From assembly GCA_016708345.1 (NCBI GenBank), contig JADJFX010000009.1, positions 62,001 to 126,000 of the forward strand: a stretch of 64,000 nt of DNA. Reading direction: 5' to 3'. The notes below the pieces were generated by a model, which saw only the letters and a list, made by a program, of their open reading frames with translations, was not told the origin of the DNA and did no database searches. A program made the translations under genes and the position numbers. The DNA comes from Candidatus Rhodoferax bjergmarkensis. GTDB lineage: Bacteria > Pseudomonadota > Gammaproteobacteria > Burkholderiales > Burkholderiaceae_C. Shown in pieces: positions 49,809 to 59,000 of this stretch; the first letter of the stretch is position 1; each line of letters starts with the position of its first letter.

Positions 49809-51236
49809 TCAGTAACCAGTCGACTTCAGGTTGGCAACCACATTGCGGTAAAACGCGGGACCATCAAAGCCAGGCGTCATGCCGGGGAAAATCAGAATGC
49901 CGCGGTCGGTGATACCGAAGTGGCTCAGGCCGCCATAACCCGCCGTCACACCCACATTGGTGCCCTTGAAGGTGCCAAAGGGGGCTGACGATGTGGGCAC
50001 TGCACCGTCGTTGTAGGGCTCTTTGGGCGACGGGGCCAGGTTGCCCATCACCCAGCCGGTGGCCAGCAGCGCCACATCAAGCTGTTTGAGTGTGTCGTTC
50101 TTGAGTTCAGCCGCGTAGCTCTGGGAAAGAATGCCGGTGTAACCGCCCAAACTGTTCCATTGGGCATTGGTCGTGACCATGTTGGCCCGTTGCATCGACC
50201 CAGCCGCTACAGGGAAATTGGGGTTGGTGTCGCCTTGGATTTTGGCGAAGATCTTGATGAAGAAATTGAGGTAAGGGTCCAGTCCGGCGTTGAAGGCCCA
50301 ATCCGCCAGCGCCGTGCCGCGATGGGGTGTGGCCATGGTGGTGAACGACGCGATTTTGCTCTTCATTTCAGGGTACATGTACAGCATCTGGCGCGTATCC
50401 AAGCCACCTTTGGAGTGACCAATGATGTTGACTTTGCCCAAATTCAAGCCGCCGGGGTTGCTGGTGGAGGCAGGATCGGTGATCTGCAAGATGCGCTTTT
50501 TGATCTGCTCTGCATTGGTGGCGTAAGCTCCCCAAGCATCTTGCTCGCCACCAAACACAGTAGCGCCACGCGAGCGCAGGTTGGCGGGAACGCGGCCAAA
50601 GTAGTTGAATCCGAGGGTGTTGTCTTTAAGTGCAACGCCGTGTAATAACAAAACGGGGTATTTGGTGTTGCAGGCTTGGCTTCCGGTGGTGGGTGCTGGC
50701 GTTGCAGCCGTCACAGGGGTAGGCATCCACTTCTGGTTGTCGCCGGTGCCACTGGAGTATTGCACCACGTTGGCATTGTCCGACTTGGAGGCTAACTGTA
50801 CGTCGAGCACCTTGCCGCTGTGCTTGGCCTTGATCTTGAAGTAGCCGCTGCCGGCGTCTTCTAGGATGTAGCGCTGGTTGTTGTTGCCGTTGTAGTGGTA
50901 CTGCAGCAAACTGGCGGCATTCAGCGTTGATGACAGCTGTACATCGGCCACTTTCTGGCTCTTGGCGCTGATCATCATGTAGGTTTCAGGGTTGGTATCG
51001 GATGTTTTCTCGATGTACCACTTCTGGTGCTCTGCGCCGCTGTAGGTGTATTGAACCAAGTTAGCCGCATCGGCCGTAGACCCGCCTTTGACCGTCAATG
51101 CCTTGCCGGTGTGCTTGACCGTGAGTTTGTAAAAACCATCGGTCAGGCAATGACCGTTAAGCGAAAACAAAAGAAAAAAAGAACTCACAAAAGCGGTGCG
51201 AAATGAAGTCAAAGGACTCCGGTTGTGCTGGTTCAT
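49809..51236 (-). CDS. Secreted lipase with N-terminal ricin-type lectin domain, copy B
   Basis: 475 residues, a close paralogue of the protein at 44908-46335: signal peptide (FFLLFSLNGHC), ricin-B trefoil (residues about 30-165) and lipase domain with GHSKGGLDTR, EPYNDGAVP and GGLSHFGITD. Differences are scattered and conservative, so both copies look under selection. Its own downstream foldase is reduced to a remnant, so it probably depends on the intact short foldase at 43920-44771 (inference). The ATG at 51236 is chosen because it starts the signal peptide. Confidence 0.88.
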   Translation of the reverse strand: MNQHNRSPLTSFRTAFVSSFFLLFSLNGHCLTDGFYKLTVKHTGKALTVKGGSTADAANLVQYTYSGAEHQKWYIEKTSDTNPETYMMISAKSQKVADVQLSSTLNAASLLQYHYNGNNNQRYILEDAGSGYFKIKAKHSGKVLDVQLASKSDNANVVQYSSGTGDNQKWMPTPVTAATPAPTTGSQACNTKYPVLLLHGVALKDNTLGFNYFGRVPANLRSRGATVFGGEQDAWGAYATNAEQIKKRILQITDPASTSNPGGLNLGKVNIIGHSKGGLDTRQMLYMYPEMKSKIASFTTMATPHRGTALADWAFNAGLDPYLNFFIKIFAKIQGDTNPNFPVAAGSMQRANMVTTNAQWNSLGGYTGILSQSYAAELKNDTLKQLDVALLATGWVMGNLAPSPKEPYNDGAVPTSSAPFGTFKGTNVGVTAGYGGLSHFGITDRGILIFPGMTPGFDGPAFYRNVVANLKSTGY

Positions 51237-51385
51237 AACAGATATCCACGTTTTAATCATTGAAAATTTAGCTGACGACTGCATTTTTAGTCGGTGCAAA
51301 GGGCTTTTCAATCAGGGTTTACGTGAATGGGATGGCAAATAACGCGCAAAAACGAAAAAATAATCATGAAAAAACATTAATTGTT

Positions 51386-51398
51386 GGTAATTTTTCAC
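51386..51398 (-). promoter_or_regulatory. Shared upstream motif GTGAAAAATTACC (copy 2)
   Basis: Lies 150 bases before lipase B, at exactly the distance seen for lipase A, in a 303-base gap (51237-51539) that otherwise holds no gene. The stretch between motif and gene (GCGCGTTATTTGCCA, TTTACGTG) is also conserved with lipase A, as expected for duplicated promoters. Confidence 0.5.
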
Positions 51399-51539
51399 GG
51401 ATATCGATTGAAATTTAATTGAAAACGCGCAAATTGACCGATTTTTTGATGCTGGTGCGGTGAGGTCCAAGCGTGCCATACTTTAACTTTCAAAGTGTTG
51501 AATGTTTCTCCCTTCATTTCCGGATGAGGTAGCCTGTAC

Positions 51540-52664
51540 ATGCGTGAGCCGAGCAAGTCACCATTGACCGAAAGCAATTTGACGGCGCTGTTCCTGACAA
51601 GCGACCGTCAGCAGCGTCAGCGCATCAGGCGCTCGCTGTTTGCTTCGCGGGTGTATGGGGTGTGCTCGCTGTTGGTTTTATATGGAGTTTTGGTCGAAAC
51701 GATAGATCCGCGCGAGGGGACCAGTCTGGTTGGGGCCTTCATGCTGTCCTGCTTATGCTTTTATGCGGTGCTGCGAAGCGGACTCAATTTGCGCTTTGAC
51801 GATCCTTCGCTGACCCTGCCGCAGGTTCTTGTGGCCCAGACCTTGGTGGCTAGTTCCTACGCCGTCGCAAAAGAAGCACACGGCGGCGCACTGATGCTGG
51901 TGGCGCTTGTGTTGGTGTTTGGCATCTTCAGCATGAACTCGCGCCGCGCCAATATTTCGGGGGCCTACGCCGTGTTGAGCATGGGTGCTGTAATGTTCTA
52001 CAAGGCTTGGACCGAACCGTTGGTTTACCCGGCCAAAATTGAGTGGGGGTACTTCGTGTTGGTGCTGACCATTGTTCCAACCATCACTACACTGGCGTCG
52101 CTGCTGACCAAAATGCGCCAGCGGTTCAAGAGCCAAAAAGCCGAACTCAGTCAAGCACTGGCGCGCATTCATGAAATCGCCACCCACGATGAGTTGACGG
52201 GTTTGATCAATCGGCGCCACATGAATCAGGTGCTGGCTGAACACGCTGCGATGGACAAGCGCAATAAATTTGAGTTTTCTGTCGTTTTGCTCGATCTCGA
52301 CTTTTTCAAGTGCGTGAACGACACACATGGCCACCGGGTGGGCGACGAAGTGCTGCGCAACTTTGCCGACGAGGCCCGACGCGTGCTGCGCGAAACAGAT
52401 GTGATCGCGCGCTGGGGCGGAGAAGAGTTTTTACTGATGATGCCCGAGGTGACCCCCAACGCCCCCGCCATTGGGGTTGATCGTCTGCGCTTTGCCCTAG
52501 CCAGCATGCAGATCAGTGCCGCCGTACCTGAACTGCGCATCACTTTCTCGGCCGGAATCACGGCTTACCGTTCGGGTGAGCCGATGGATGAGGCGATTGA
52601 GCGCGCCGACCATGCGCTTTACCTAGCCAAGGCCGCAGGGCGCAACCAAGCGGTCAGCGTGTAG
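51540..52664 (+). CDS. Membrane-anchored diguanylate cyclase (GGDEF)
   Basis: 374 residues. Five or six membrane helices (about 35-190), a short coiled coil, then a GGDEF domain with DELTGLINRRH, the metal segment DLDFFKCVNDTHGH and the catalytic GGEEF (ARWGGEEFLLMMPE). The I-site RxxD is intact (RETD, five residues upstream), so this enzyme should be product-inhibited, unlike the one at 229-1365. No neighbour clearly shares its operon. Confidence 0.9.
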   Translation: MREPSKSPLTESNLTALFLTSDRQQRQRIRRSLFASRVYGVCSLLVLYGVLVETIDPREGTSLVGAFMLSCLCFYAVLRSGLNLRFDDPSLTLPQVLVAQTLVASSYAVAKEAHGGALMLVALVLVFGIFSMNSRRANISGAYAVLSMGAVMFYKAWTEPLVYPAKIEWGYFVLVLTIVPTITTLASLLTKMRQRFKSQKAELSQALARIHEIATHDELTGLINRRHMNQVLAEHAAMDKRNKFEFSVVLLDLDFFKCVNDTHGHRVGDEVLRNFADEARRVLRETDVIARWGGEEFLLMMPEVTPNAPAIGVDRLRFALASMQISAAVPELRITFSAGITAYRSGEPMDEAIERADHALYLAKAAGRNQAVSV

Positions 52665-52991
52665 AGTTTGCTCGGATTTGATAAATTCTTATGGCAATTT
52701 CTCCACACCATCCAACCGCCCTCGTGCCCAACCCGGTCCACGCCTTTGACTTCCTGTTCAAGGTGGCTTTGGAGCGCCGGGGCTCTTGGATTTGCCGCCG
52801 GGAATTAGCAAGAGTGTGCTGGCGTGGCGTTTTGCCGATGTGGTTGGGCTGGAGCGAGTGTCAATGCTGGATAGCCCAAAAATCGACCGCAATTGTGAAG
52901 ACCAGACCAGGTCAGACCAGCACCGCCAAGGGTTCACCTACTTCTTGCCCGAAGGACACTGCCTGCTATTGAGGGTGCGGGGCGAGCTTGC
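52665..52991. other. Gene-free stretch, possibly a decayed gene
   Basis: About 327 bases. Short frames on the plus strand (one from 52691) change reading frame within a stretch that looks coding-like, for example DLPPGISKSVLAWRFADVV around 52786. I recognise no family. It may be the remnant of a lost gene or simple spacer. Confidence 0.3.
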
Positions 52992-53519
52992 TTATTTGGC
53001 AGCCTCAGTAGATTCGGCTGGTGCTTTGGGTTCTGCAAACTTGCCACCGGCTGCGTTGGCCATATAGACCACGGCGCGGCCGAGTTCCAAAGGCGTCAAG
53101 TCGCCGCCGCCCTGAGCACCCATGGCACCCTTGCCTTTGATGGCTGAATTCAAAAGGGTTTCGTAGCCAGTTTTGATGCGAGGTGCCCAAGCACTGGTAT
53201 CGCCAAACTTGGGTGCGCCCGCAGCGCCTGATGTATGACAGGCTGTGCATTGGGCTTTGAATACCTCTTCGCCAGATTTGAGTGGCCGGTTGGCATCACG
53301 AATTTCAATTGTGCCAACTTTTTGGATTCTGGCGGCGATAGCCTTCTCCATGTTCACGGCACCGGCGGCGGGTTTATTCTGAGAGGTCGAGTTGTAAACC
53401 AACCCGATGATGACGAAAACAGGAACCACAAACGAGAAAAAAACAGCAAGCAGCAGTTGTTTTGGGGTCTTGATGGGACCAGTGTGGTCCTCGCCGTTTG
53501 CTGGGTGGTTGGCGCTCAT
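52992..53519 (-). CDS. Membrane-anchored cytochrome c5-type protein
   Basis: 175 residues: one N-terminal membrane helix (LLLAVFFSFVVPVFVIIGLV, residues 22-41), then a class I cytochrome c domain with haem motif C91-T-A-C94-H95 and a probable axial Met in KGAMGAQGG. Typical of betaproteobacterial c5 cytochromes that carry electrons in the periplasm. The ATG at 53519 (MSANHPANG) is chosen over longer frames. Confidence 0.9.
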   Translation of the reverse strand: MSANHPANGEDHTGPIKTPKQLLLAVFFSFVVPVFVIIGLVYNSTSQNKPAAGAVNMEKAIAARIQKVGTIEIRDANRPLKSGEEVFKAQCTACHTSGAAGAPKFGDTSAWAPRIKTGYETLLNSAIKGKGAMGAQGGGDLTPLELGRAVVYMANAAGGKFAEPKAPAESTEAAK

Positions 53520-53606
53520 GGTGTCCTTGAAATGGAGTAGCTTGGAAAGCAACCCAAGATTATAGAGTCTCCTGTGAGAAACCACATACAATGCGACCTT
53601 CAAAGT

Positions 53607-53682
53607 GCGGCTGTAGCTCAGTGGATAGAGTATTGGCCTCCGAAGCCAAGGGTCGTGGGTTCGATCCCCGCCAGCCGCACCA
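53607..53682 (+). tRNA. tRNA-Arg(CCG)
   Basis: 76 bases including encoded CCA. Acceptor arms GCGGCTG and CAGCCGC pair fully; D-arm TAGCTCAGTGGATAGAG; anticodon stem TTGGC/GCCAA with loop CTCCGAA, so the anticodon is CCG; T-arm GTGGGTTCGATCCCCGC. Discriminator base A. A terminator follows at 53714. Confidence 0.97.
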
Positions 53683-53713
53683 ACCGACCGTTTTCTAACG
53701 TGTCAGAACACCT

Positions 53714-53749
53714 AAAAACCCGCGTGGTGTATAGCTACAGCGGGTTTTT
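53714..53749 (+). terminator. Terminator after tRNA-Arg
   Basis: AAAAACCCGC and GCGGGTTTTT form a 9-10-bp stem around a loop of about 17 bases, with the T run on the plus strand. Confidence 0.8.
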
Positions 53750-53872
53750 GCTTGCCTCATAAGGCGTCAGGCGGTAACATGACATACCGCTAAATATGTA
53801 GCATGTTTGGCGGTATTTGCGTATCGGATGACGCAAAGATCGAACCCATGGCGCTCACTGATCCGTGAATAA

Positions 53873-53896
53873 AAAAACCGCCCGAAGGCGGTTTTT
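53873..53896 (-). terminator. Terminator of the small repeat-protein gene
   Basis: AAAAACCGCC and GGCGGTTTTT flank a 4-base loop, 18 bases after the stop of the gene at 53914-54228. On the minus strand it ends in seven T. Confidence 0.85.
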
Positions 53897-53913
53897 GGTG
53901 AAGCAGTGTGAGA

Positions 53914-54228
53914 TCACTTGCCGCCGATGACACCGGCTTCGTTAGCAGCGGTGTTGTTCTTGCCCACTGCAACAGCAGTAGCGTTCTTTTGGGAAGCCTT
54001 GATTTTGGTGTTGCCCTGAATCTGGGTGCCGCCCTTGATGGCACCAGCGGTGTTTTTGGCAACGTTGCCTTCACCCACTGCCACGGCAGTGACGTTTTTC
54101 TGATCAGCCTTGATCTCGGTGTTGCCCTGGATCTGAACGGCATTGGGGTTGGACGAAGACTGGGACTTTTGAGCAAAAGCGGGAACAGCGAACATCGTGG
54201 AAGCAATCAGCAAAGTCAGTAAACGCAT
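53914..54228 (-). CDS. Small secreted protein with two tandem repeats
   Basis: 104 residues. Signal peptide LLTLLIASTMFAVPAFAQ, then two repeats of about 36 residues: VQIQGNTEIKADQKNVTAVA with VGEGNVAKNTAG, and TQIQGNTKIKASQKNATAVA with VGKNNTAANEAG. The regular Gln/Asn/Ala/Val pattern suggests stacked short beta strands as in curli-like or solenoid proteins; no cysteine. I do not recognise the family. It has its own terminator and, 140 bases upstream, the motif shared with the two ricin lipases, so it may be co-expressed with them. Confidence 0.8.
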   Translation of the reverse strand: MRLLTLLIASTMFAVPAFAQKSQSSSNPNAVQIQGNTEIKADQKNVTAVAVGEGNVAKNTAGAIKGGTQIQGNTKIKASQKNATAVAVGKNNTAANEAGVIGGK

Positions 54229-54367
54229 GGTAAATCCTTAAGGTTAAGAGTGAGGGCCGCGAAATGTGCGACACCCGACCACAACGATGGCACGCATTGC
54301 GAGGTTGACCCCGATTCGCTGGTTCAGCGCTGATTTGCTCCGTTGCGTGTGATGTGCAGTATTTTTC

Positions 54368-54380
54368 GGTAATTTTTCAC
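54368..54380 (-). promoter_or_regulatory. Shared upstream motif GTGAAAAATTACC (copy 3)
   Basis: Lies 140 bases before the small repeat-protein gene. TGTGAAAAATTACCGAAA is identical to the site before lipase A although the genes are unrelated and their flanks differ, which argues for function and not only for shared ancestry. Confidence 0.5.
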
Positions 54381-54512
54381 ACAAATGAGGTTGTTTCGAC
54401 TTTTAGTTTTGAGAGTTCGCTGAAATTTGGATTGCATGAGCGGCTGACAATGCCACAGTTGGGGGGCTAAACAACAAGGCGTCAAGGTGCGACTTGTCCA
54501 AAGGGGAATCAC

Positions 54513-55907
54513 ATGGCTGCATGGAGTGTGACGTTGATTGCCGGTTTGTTAAGCGCATTGGTCATTGGTGCCAATCTTCGTGGCGTTTTTCGATTGTTCC
54601 AAACGGCGCGCGGCCCGGAACCCCAAAGCTTCACTCCAATACCCCTGGCAGGCGGTCTGCTGGGCGCAGTCGCAATTTCGAACTGTCCCGTGGAAGCCGC
54701 GCAGGCTTGGTATGTTGTTCCGTTGTTTCTTGACCCCGGCACGTGTTTGTATGTTCTGGCTCTGCTTTTTGCATCGACGGTTGGCAGTTTGACCGATTGG
54801 GTTTCACGACGCAGTCAGTTGGCACAGACGCGGGATGCCAGCACAAGCAGCCCGCTCGGGCGCGCGCTCGCAGGCTCAATGCTGGGCACCGCGGTTGGAG
54901 ATGCGCTTGGCTTGGCCTGCGAAGGGTTAAGCCCACAACGTCAGTTGAAGATGTTCCCTTCGCTGGATCGCTATGGTTTGCTGTTCGGCACCGGCATGAT
55001 TTCAGATGACACCGAACACACGGTGATGCTGGCCCAGGCGCTGATTGAATCCGGCGGCGACGAAGCCCATTTCGCGCGCGATTTTGCCTGGCGACTGAAG
55101 GGATGGCTGTTGGCGCTGCCGGCGGGCGTGGGCATGGCCACTGGGCGCGCCATCATCAAGCTGTGGCTGTTCTTTCCGCCCACCTGGAGCGGTGTCAGGT
55201 CGGCAGGCAATGGCCCGGCGATGCGGGCGGCGGTACTCGGCGTGGCCTTTGGTGATGATCCGGTCAAGCTGGAAAGCTTGAACCGTCTCGCCGCGCGCAT
55301 CACCCACCGCGATGACCGGGCAGAACACGGGGCGCTCACCGTTGCCATCGCGGCTCACTTGGCTGCAACCTCCCAGGCCCCCGTGTCTGCAAAGCAGTTT
55401 GTGCAAACCATGTCACAACGATTGCCGCCGCAAAGCGCAACCCTGGCCAGCATTGTGGCCGTGGCGCAAAGCTTGGAGCAAAGCGAATCTGCGCCGGCAT
55501 TTGTGGCGAGACTGGGGTCCAAAAATGGTGTGTCGGGCTACATGCTGCACACGCTGCCCGCAGTCTTGCATGTGTGGCTGCGCCACCAAGACGACTACCA
55601 AGGGGGTATCACGGAAATGATTCGCCTAGGTGGTGATAGCGATTCAACAGCCGCCATTTTGGGCGGCATTATTGGCGCACGCGTGGGGCGTGGCGGCATT
55701 CCTGCGCAGCTTTTGAAAAATCTGCGCGATTGGCCACGTTCAACCAGCTTTATTGAGCGCGTCGCCCAAAGGCTTGCGCACACGCGTTTGGCGAACACCA
55801 GAATGCGGGAGGTTCGATCCTTCCTGTTGGCCACGCCTGTGCGCAATCTGTTCTTTCTGGCGGTGGTGCTGGCTCATGGCTTCAGAAGACTCTTGCCGCC
55901 CTACTGA
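54513..55907 (+). CDS. ADP-ribosylglycohydrolase with N-terminal membrane region
   Basis: 464 residues. Residues 1-100 hold two or three hydrophobic helices (VTLIAGLLSALVIGANL; LYVLALLFASTVGSL). From about residue 112 follows an ADP-ribosylglycohydrolase (DraG/ARH) domain: LAGSMLGTAVGDALGL, the metal-binding SDDTEHT and the second metal motif LGGDSDSTAAILGGIIGA. Such enzymes remove ADP-ribose from proteins or small molecules using Mg or Mn. A membrane-tethered form is uncommon. The substrate is unknown. A C-terminal hydrophobic stretch (VRNLFFLAVVLAHGF) may add a further anchor. Confidence 0.88.
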   Translation: MAAWSVTLIAGLLSALVIGANLRGVFRLFQTARGPEPQSFTPIPLAGGLLGAVAISNCPVEAAQAWYVVPLFLDPGTCLYVLALLFASTVGSLTDWVSRRSQLAQTRDASTSSPLGRALAGSMLGTAVGDALGLACEGLSPQRQLKMFPSLDRYGLLFGTGMISDDTEHTVMLAQALIESGGDEAHFARDFAWRLKGWLLALPAGVGMATGRAIIKLWLFFPPTWSGVRSAGNGPAMRAAVLGVAFGDDPVKLESLNRLAARITHRDDRAEHGALTVAIAAHLAATSQAPVSAKQFVQTMSQRLPPQSATLASIVAVAQSLEQSESAPAFVARLGSKNGVSGYMLHTLPAVLHVWLRHQDDYQGGITEMIRLGGDSDSTAAILGGIIGARVGRGGIPAQLLKNLRDWPRSTSFIERVAQRLAHTRLANTRMREVRSFLLATPVRNLFFLAVVLAHGFRRLLPPY

Positions 55908-55982
55908 TGGGCGGGTGTATCGCCATCAAATTTGTGTTCCTCGCCTGCCTCGTACCTGACTCCCAGCGCAAATTTTGCTCTG

Positions 55983-56028
55983 ATTTTTATAGCTGCTTGC
56001 GCACGTTCTATATGCGCTACAGGCCAAT
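55983..56028. repeat. Dispersed palindromic repeat copy
   Basis: ATTTTTATAGCTGCTTGCGC followed by ACGTTCTATATGCGCTACAGG, a diverged copy in the gap between the ADP-ribosylglycohydrolase and converging uvrA. It may serve as a terminator-like hairpin. Confidence 0.6.
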
Positions 56029-56029
56029 T

Positions 56030-59000
56030 TCATCCCAAATTGGGTAGTAGCCGTTTCAGATAGCGCCCGGTGTGGCTGTCCGGGTTGGCGGCGAGGGTTT
56101 CCGGGGTGCCCACGCCCACCACTTGGCCGCCACCAGCGCCGCCTTCGGGGCCCATGTCGATCAGCCAGTCGGCGGTTTTGATGACGTCCAGGTTGTGTTC
56201 AATCACCACGATGGTGTTGCCCGCATCGCGCAACTGGTGCAACACCTTGAGCAGCAGGTCAATGTCGGCAAAGTGCAGGCCGGTGGTGGGTTCGTCCAGG
56301 ATGTAGAGCGTGCGACCCGTGTCGCGTTTGGACAGTTCCAGCGCCAGTTTCACGCGCTGCGCCTCGCCGCCCGACAGCGTGGTGGCGGCCTGGCCGAGCT
56401 TGATGTACGACAGGCCCACGTCCAAGAGCGTGTGCAGCTTGCGCGCAATGGTCGGCACGGCGCTCAGAAACGCATAGGCCGCCTCCACCGTCAGGTCCAG
56501 AATCTGCGCGATGTTTTTGCCCTTGTACAAGACTTCGAGCGTTTCGCGGTTGTAGCGCTGGCCCGCGCACACGTCGCAGGGCACGTACACATCCGGCAAA
56601 AAGTGCATTTCCACCTTCACCATGCCGTCGCCCTGGCAGGCTTCGCAGCGGCCACCGGCCACGTTGAAGCTGAAGCGCCCCGGCCCGTAGCCGCGCTCGC
56701 GCGCCGTGGGCACCTCGGCCATCAGCTCGCGAATGGGGGTGAACAGGCCGGTGTAGGTGGCCGGATTCGAGCGGGGTGTCCGGCCAATGGGGCTCTGGTC
56801 CACATTGATGACTTTGTCAAAGTGTTCAATGCCCTCTATCGCTTCGTGTGCGGTGGGTTCGTCGTGCGCGCGGTAGAGCTGGCGCGCCACGGCGGCGTAG
56901 AGCGTGTCGTTGACCAGCGTGGACTTGCCCGAGCCGGAAACGCCCGTGACGCAGGTGAACAGGCCAACCGGAAACTCCACACTTACGCCGCACAGGTTGT
57001 TGCCAGTGGCGTTGATCACGCGAATCGCCTGCAACTCACCCTGGGTGGCCAGGTGTTCGGCGTGGCGCTGCGCCCAGGCTTGGGCCGCTTTGCTGGGCGG
57101 CGCTTTGGATTTTTTCTCTTGCGCAGTTGGCGTTAGGGTGGGCAGCCAGGGGGTGCGGCGCTTGGGAACGGCAATTTGCAGGGTGTGGGCCAGGTACTTG
57201 CCGGTCAGCGAATCGGGGTGGGCTTTGACGTCTTCAAACGTGCCCTGCGCAATCACGCGCCCGCCGTGAATGCCCGCGCCCAGCCCCATGTCGATCACAT
57301 GGTCGGCGGCGCGCATCATGTCTTCGTCGTGCTCGACCACCAGCACGCTGTTGCCAATGTCGCGCAGGTGCTGCAAGGTGCCAATCAGGCGGTCGTTGTC
57401 GCGCTGGTGCAGGCCAATGCTGGGCTCGTCCAGCACGTACATCACGCCGGTCAGGCCGGAGCCGATTTGCGAGGCCAGGCGGATGCGCTGCGATTCGCCG
57501 CCGCTGAGTGTCTCGGCGCTGCGGTCCAGGCTCAGGTAGTTCAGGCCCACATCGTTCAAAAACTTCAGGCGCAGGCCGATCTCGCGCACCACTTTGCTGG
57601 CAATCTCGCCCTTGGCACCCGTCATTTGCAAGCCATTGAAATAGTCCAGACTCTCGCGCAGCGTGAAGTGGCTGACCTCGAAGATGGCGCGCGCCTGCTC
57701 ACCTTCGCCAATCTTGACGTGGCGTGCCTCGCGCCGCAAACGGCTTCCGCCGCACTCGGTGCAAGGCTGGGTGCTGCGGTAGCGGGCCAGGTCTTCACGC
57801 ACCAAGACCGAGTCGGTTTCGCGGTAGCGGCGCGCCATATTGGCCAAAATGCCCTCAAACGGGTGTTTTTTATTGACTTTTTTGCCCTGAAAGCTGCCAG
57901 AGTCCATTACATAGCTGAATTTGATTTCTTCCTCGCCCGAGCCATGCAACACAGCGTGCTGAACCGCCGGGGGTAGCGACTCAAAAGCTTGCTCAATGTC
58001 AAATTTGTAATGCTTGGCCAGGCTTTCCAGCATGGCAAAGTAGTAGCCGTTGCGCCGGTCCCAGCCTTTGATGGCACCGCTGGCCAGGCTGAGTGACGGA
58101 AAAGCCACCACCCGCGCCGGGTCAAAAAACTCCTGCGCGCCCAAGCCGTCGCAGCTGGGGCAGGCACCGACGGGCGAGTTGAAGGAGAACAGGCGCGGCT
58201 CCAGCTCGGTAATTGAGTAGCTGCACACCGGGCAGGCAAACTTGGCGTTGAACAGGTGTTCTTTTAAGTGCTCTTTTGGGCTCTCCCGCCCGTCCTCATT
58301 GCGCAAGCTGCTATCAATTTCGACAGCAATGGCACGGCCATTGGCCAGCTTGAGGGCCGCTTCAAAGCTCTCGGCCAGGCGCTGGGTCAAGTCTGGTCGC
58401 ACCTTGATGCGGTCGATCACCACGTCCACCGCGTGCTTTTCGGTTTTTTTGAGCTGGGGCAGCTCGTCCACCTCATAGAGCTGGCCATCGACCCGAAAAC
58501 GCACATAGCCCTGGGCTTGCATGTCGGCAAAAACGTCCGCAAACTCGCCTTTTTTCTCGCGCGCCAGCGGTGCCAGAATCATCAGCTTGGTGTCGGGCGG
58601 CAGGGCCAGCACCGCGTCCACCATCTGACTGACGGTCTGGGCCTGCAGCGGCAACTGATGTTCCGGGCAAAACGGCGTGCCCGCGCGGGCAAACAGCAGG
58701 CGCAGGTAGTCGTGAATCTCGGTCACCGTGCCCACGGTGGAGCGCGGGTTGTGGCTGGTGGCTTTTTGCTCGATCGAGATGGCGGGCGACAGGCCCTCGA
58801 TCACGTCCACGTCGGGCTTGTCCATCAGCTGCAAAAACTGGCGCGCGTAGGTGGACAGGCTTTCCACATAGCGACGCTGGCCTTCGGCGTACAGCGTGTC
58901 AAACGCGAGGCTGGACTTGCCGGAGCCCGACAGACCGGTGATTACCACCAGTTGGTTGCGCGGAATGTCCAGGTCAATGTTCTTGAGGTTGTGCGTGCGT

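Noticed and set aside
52691..52990. Small protein-coding gene at 52691
   Set aside because: No recognisable family, no good ribosome site, and the coding-like signal jumps between frames; kept only as a possible relic.
53607..53913. tRNA-Arg as the attachment site of an integrated island
   Set aside because: No integrase gene and no repeat of the tRNA 3' end could be found in the window.
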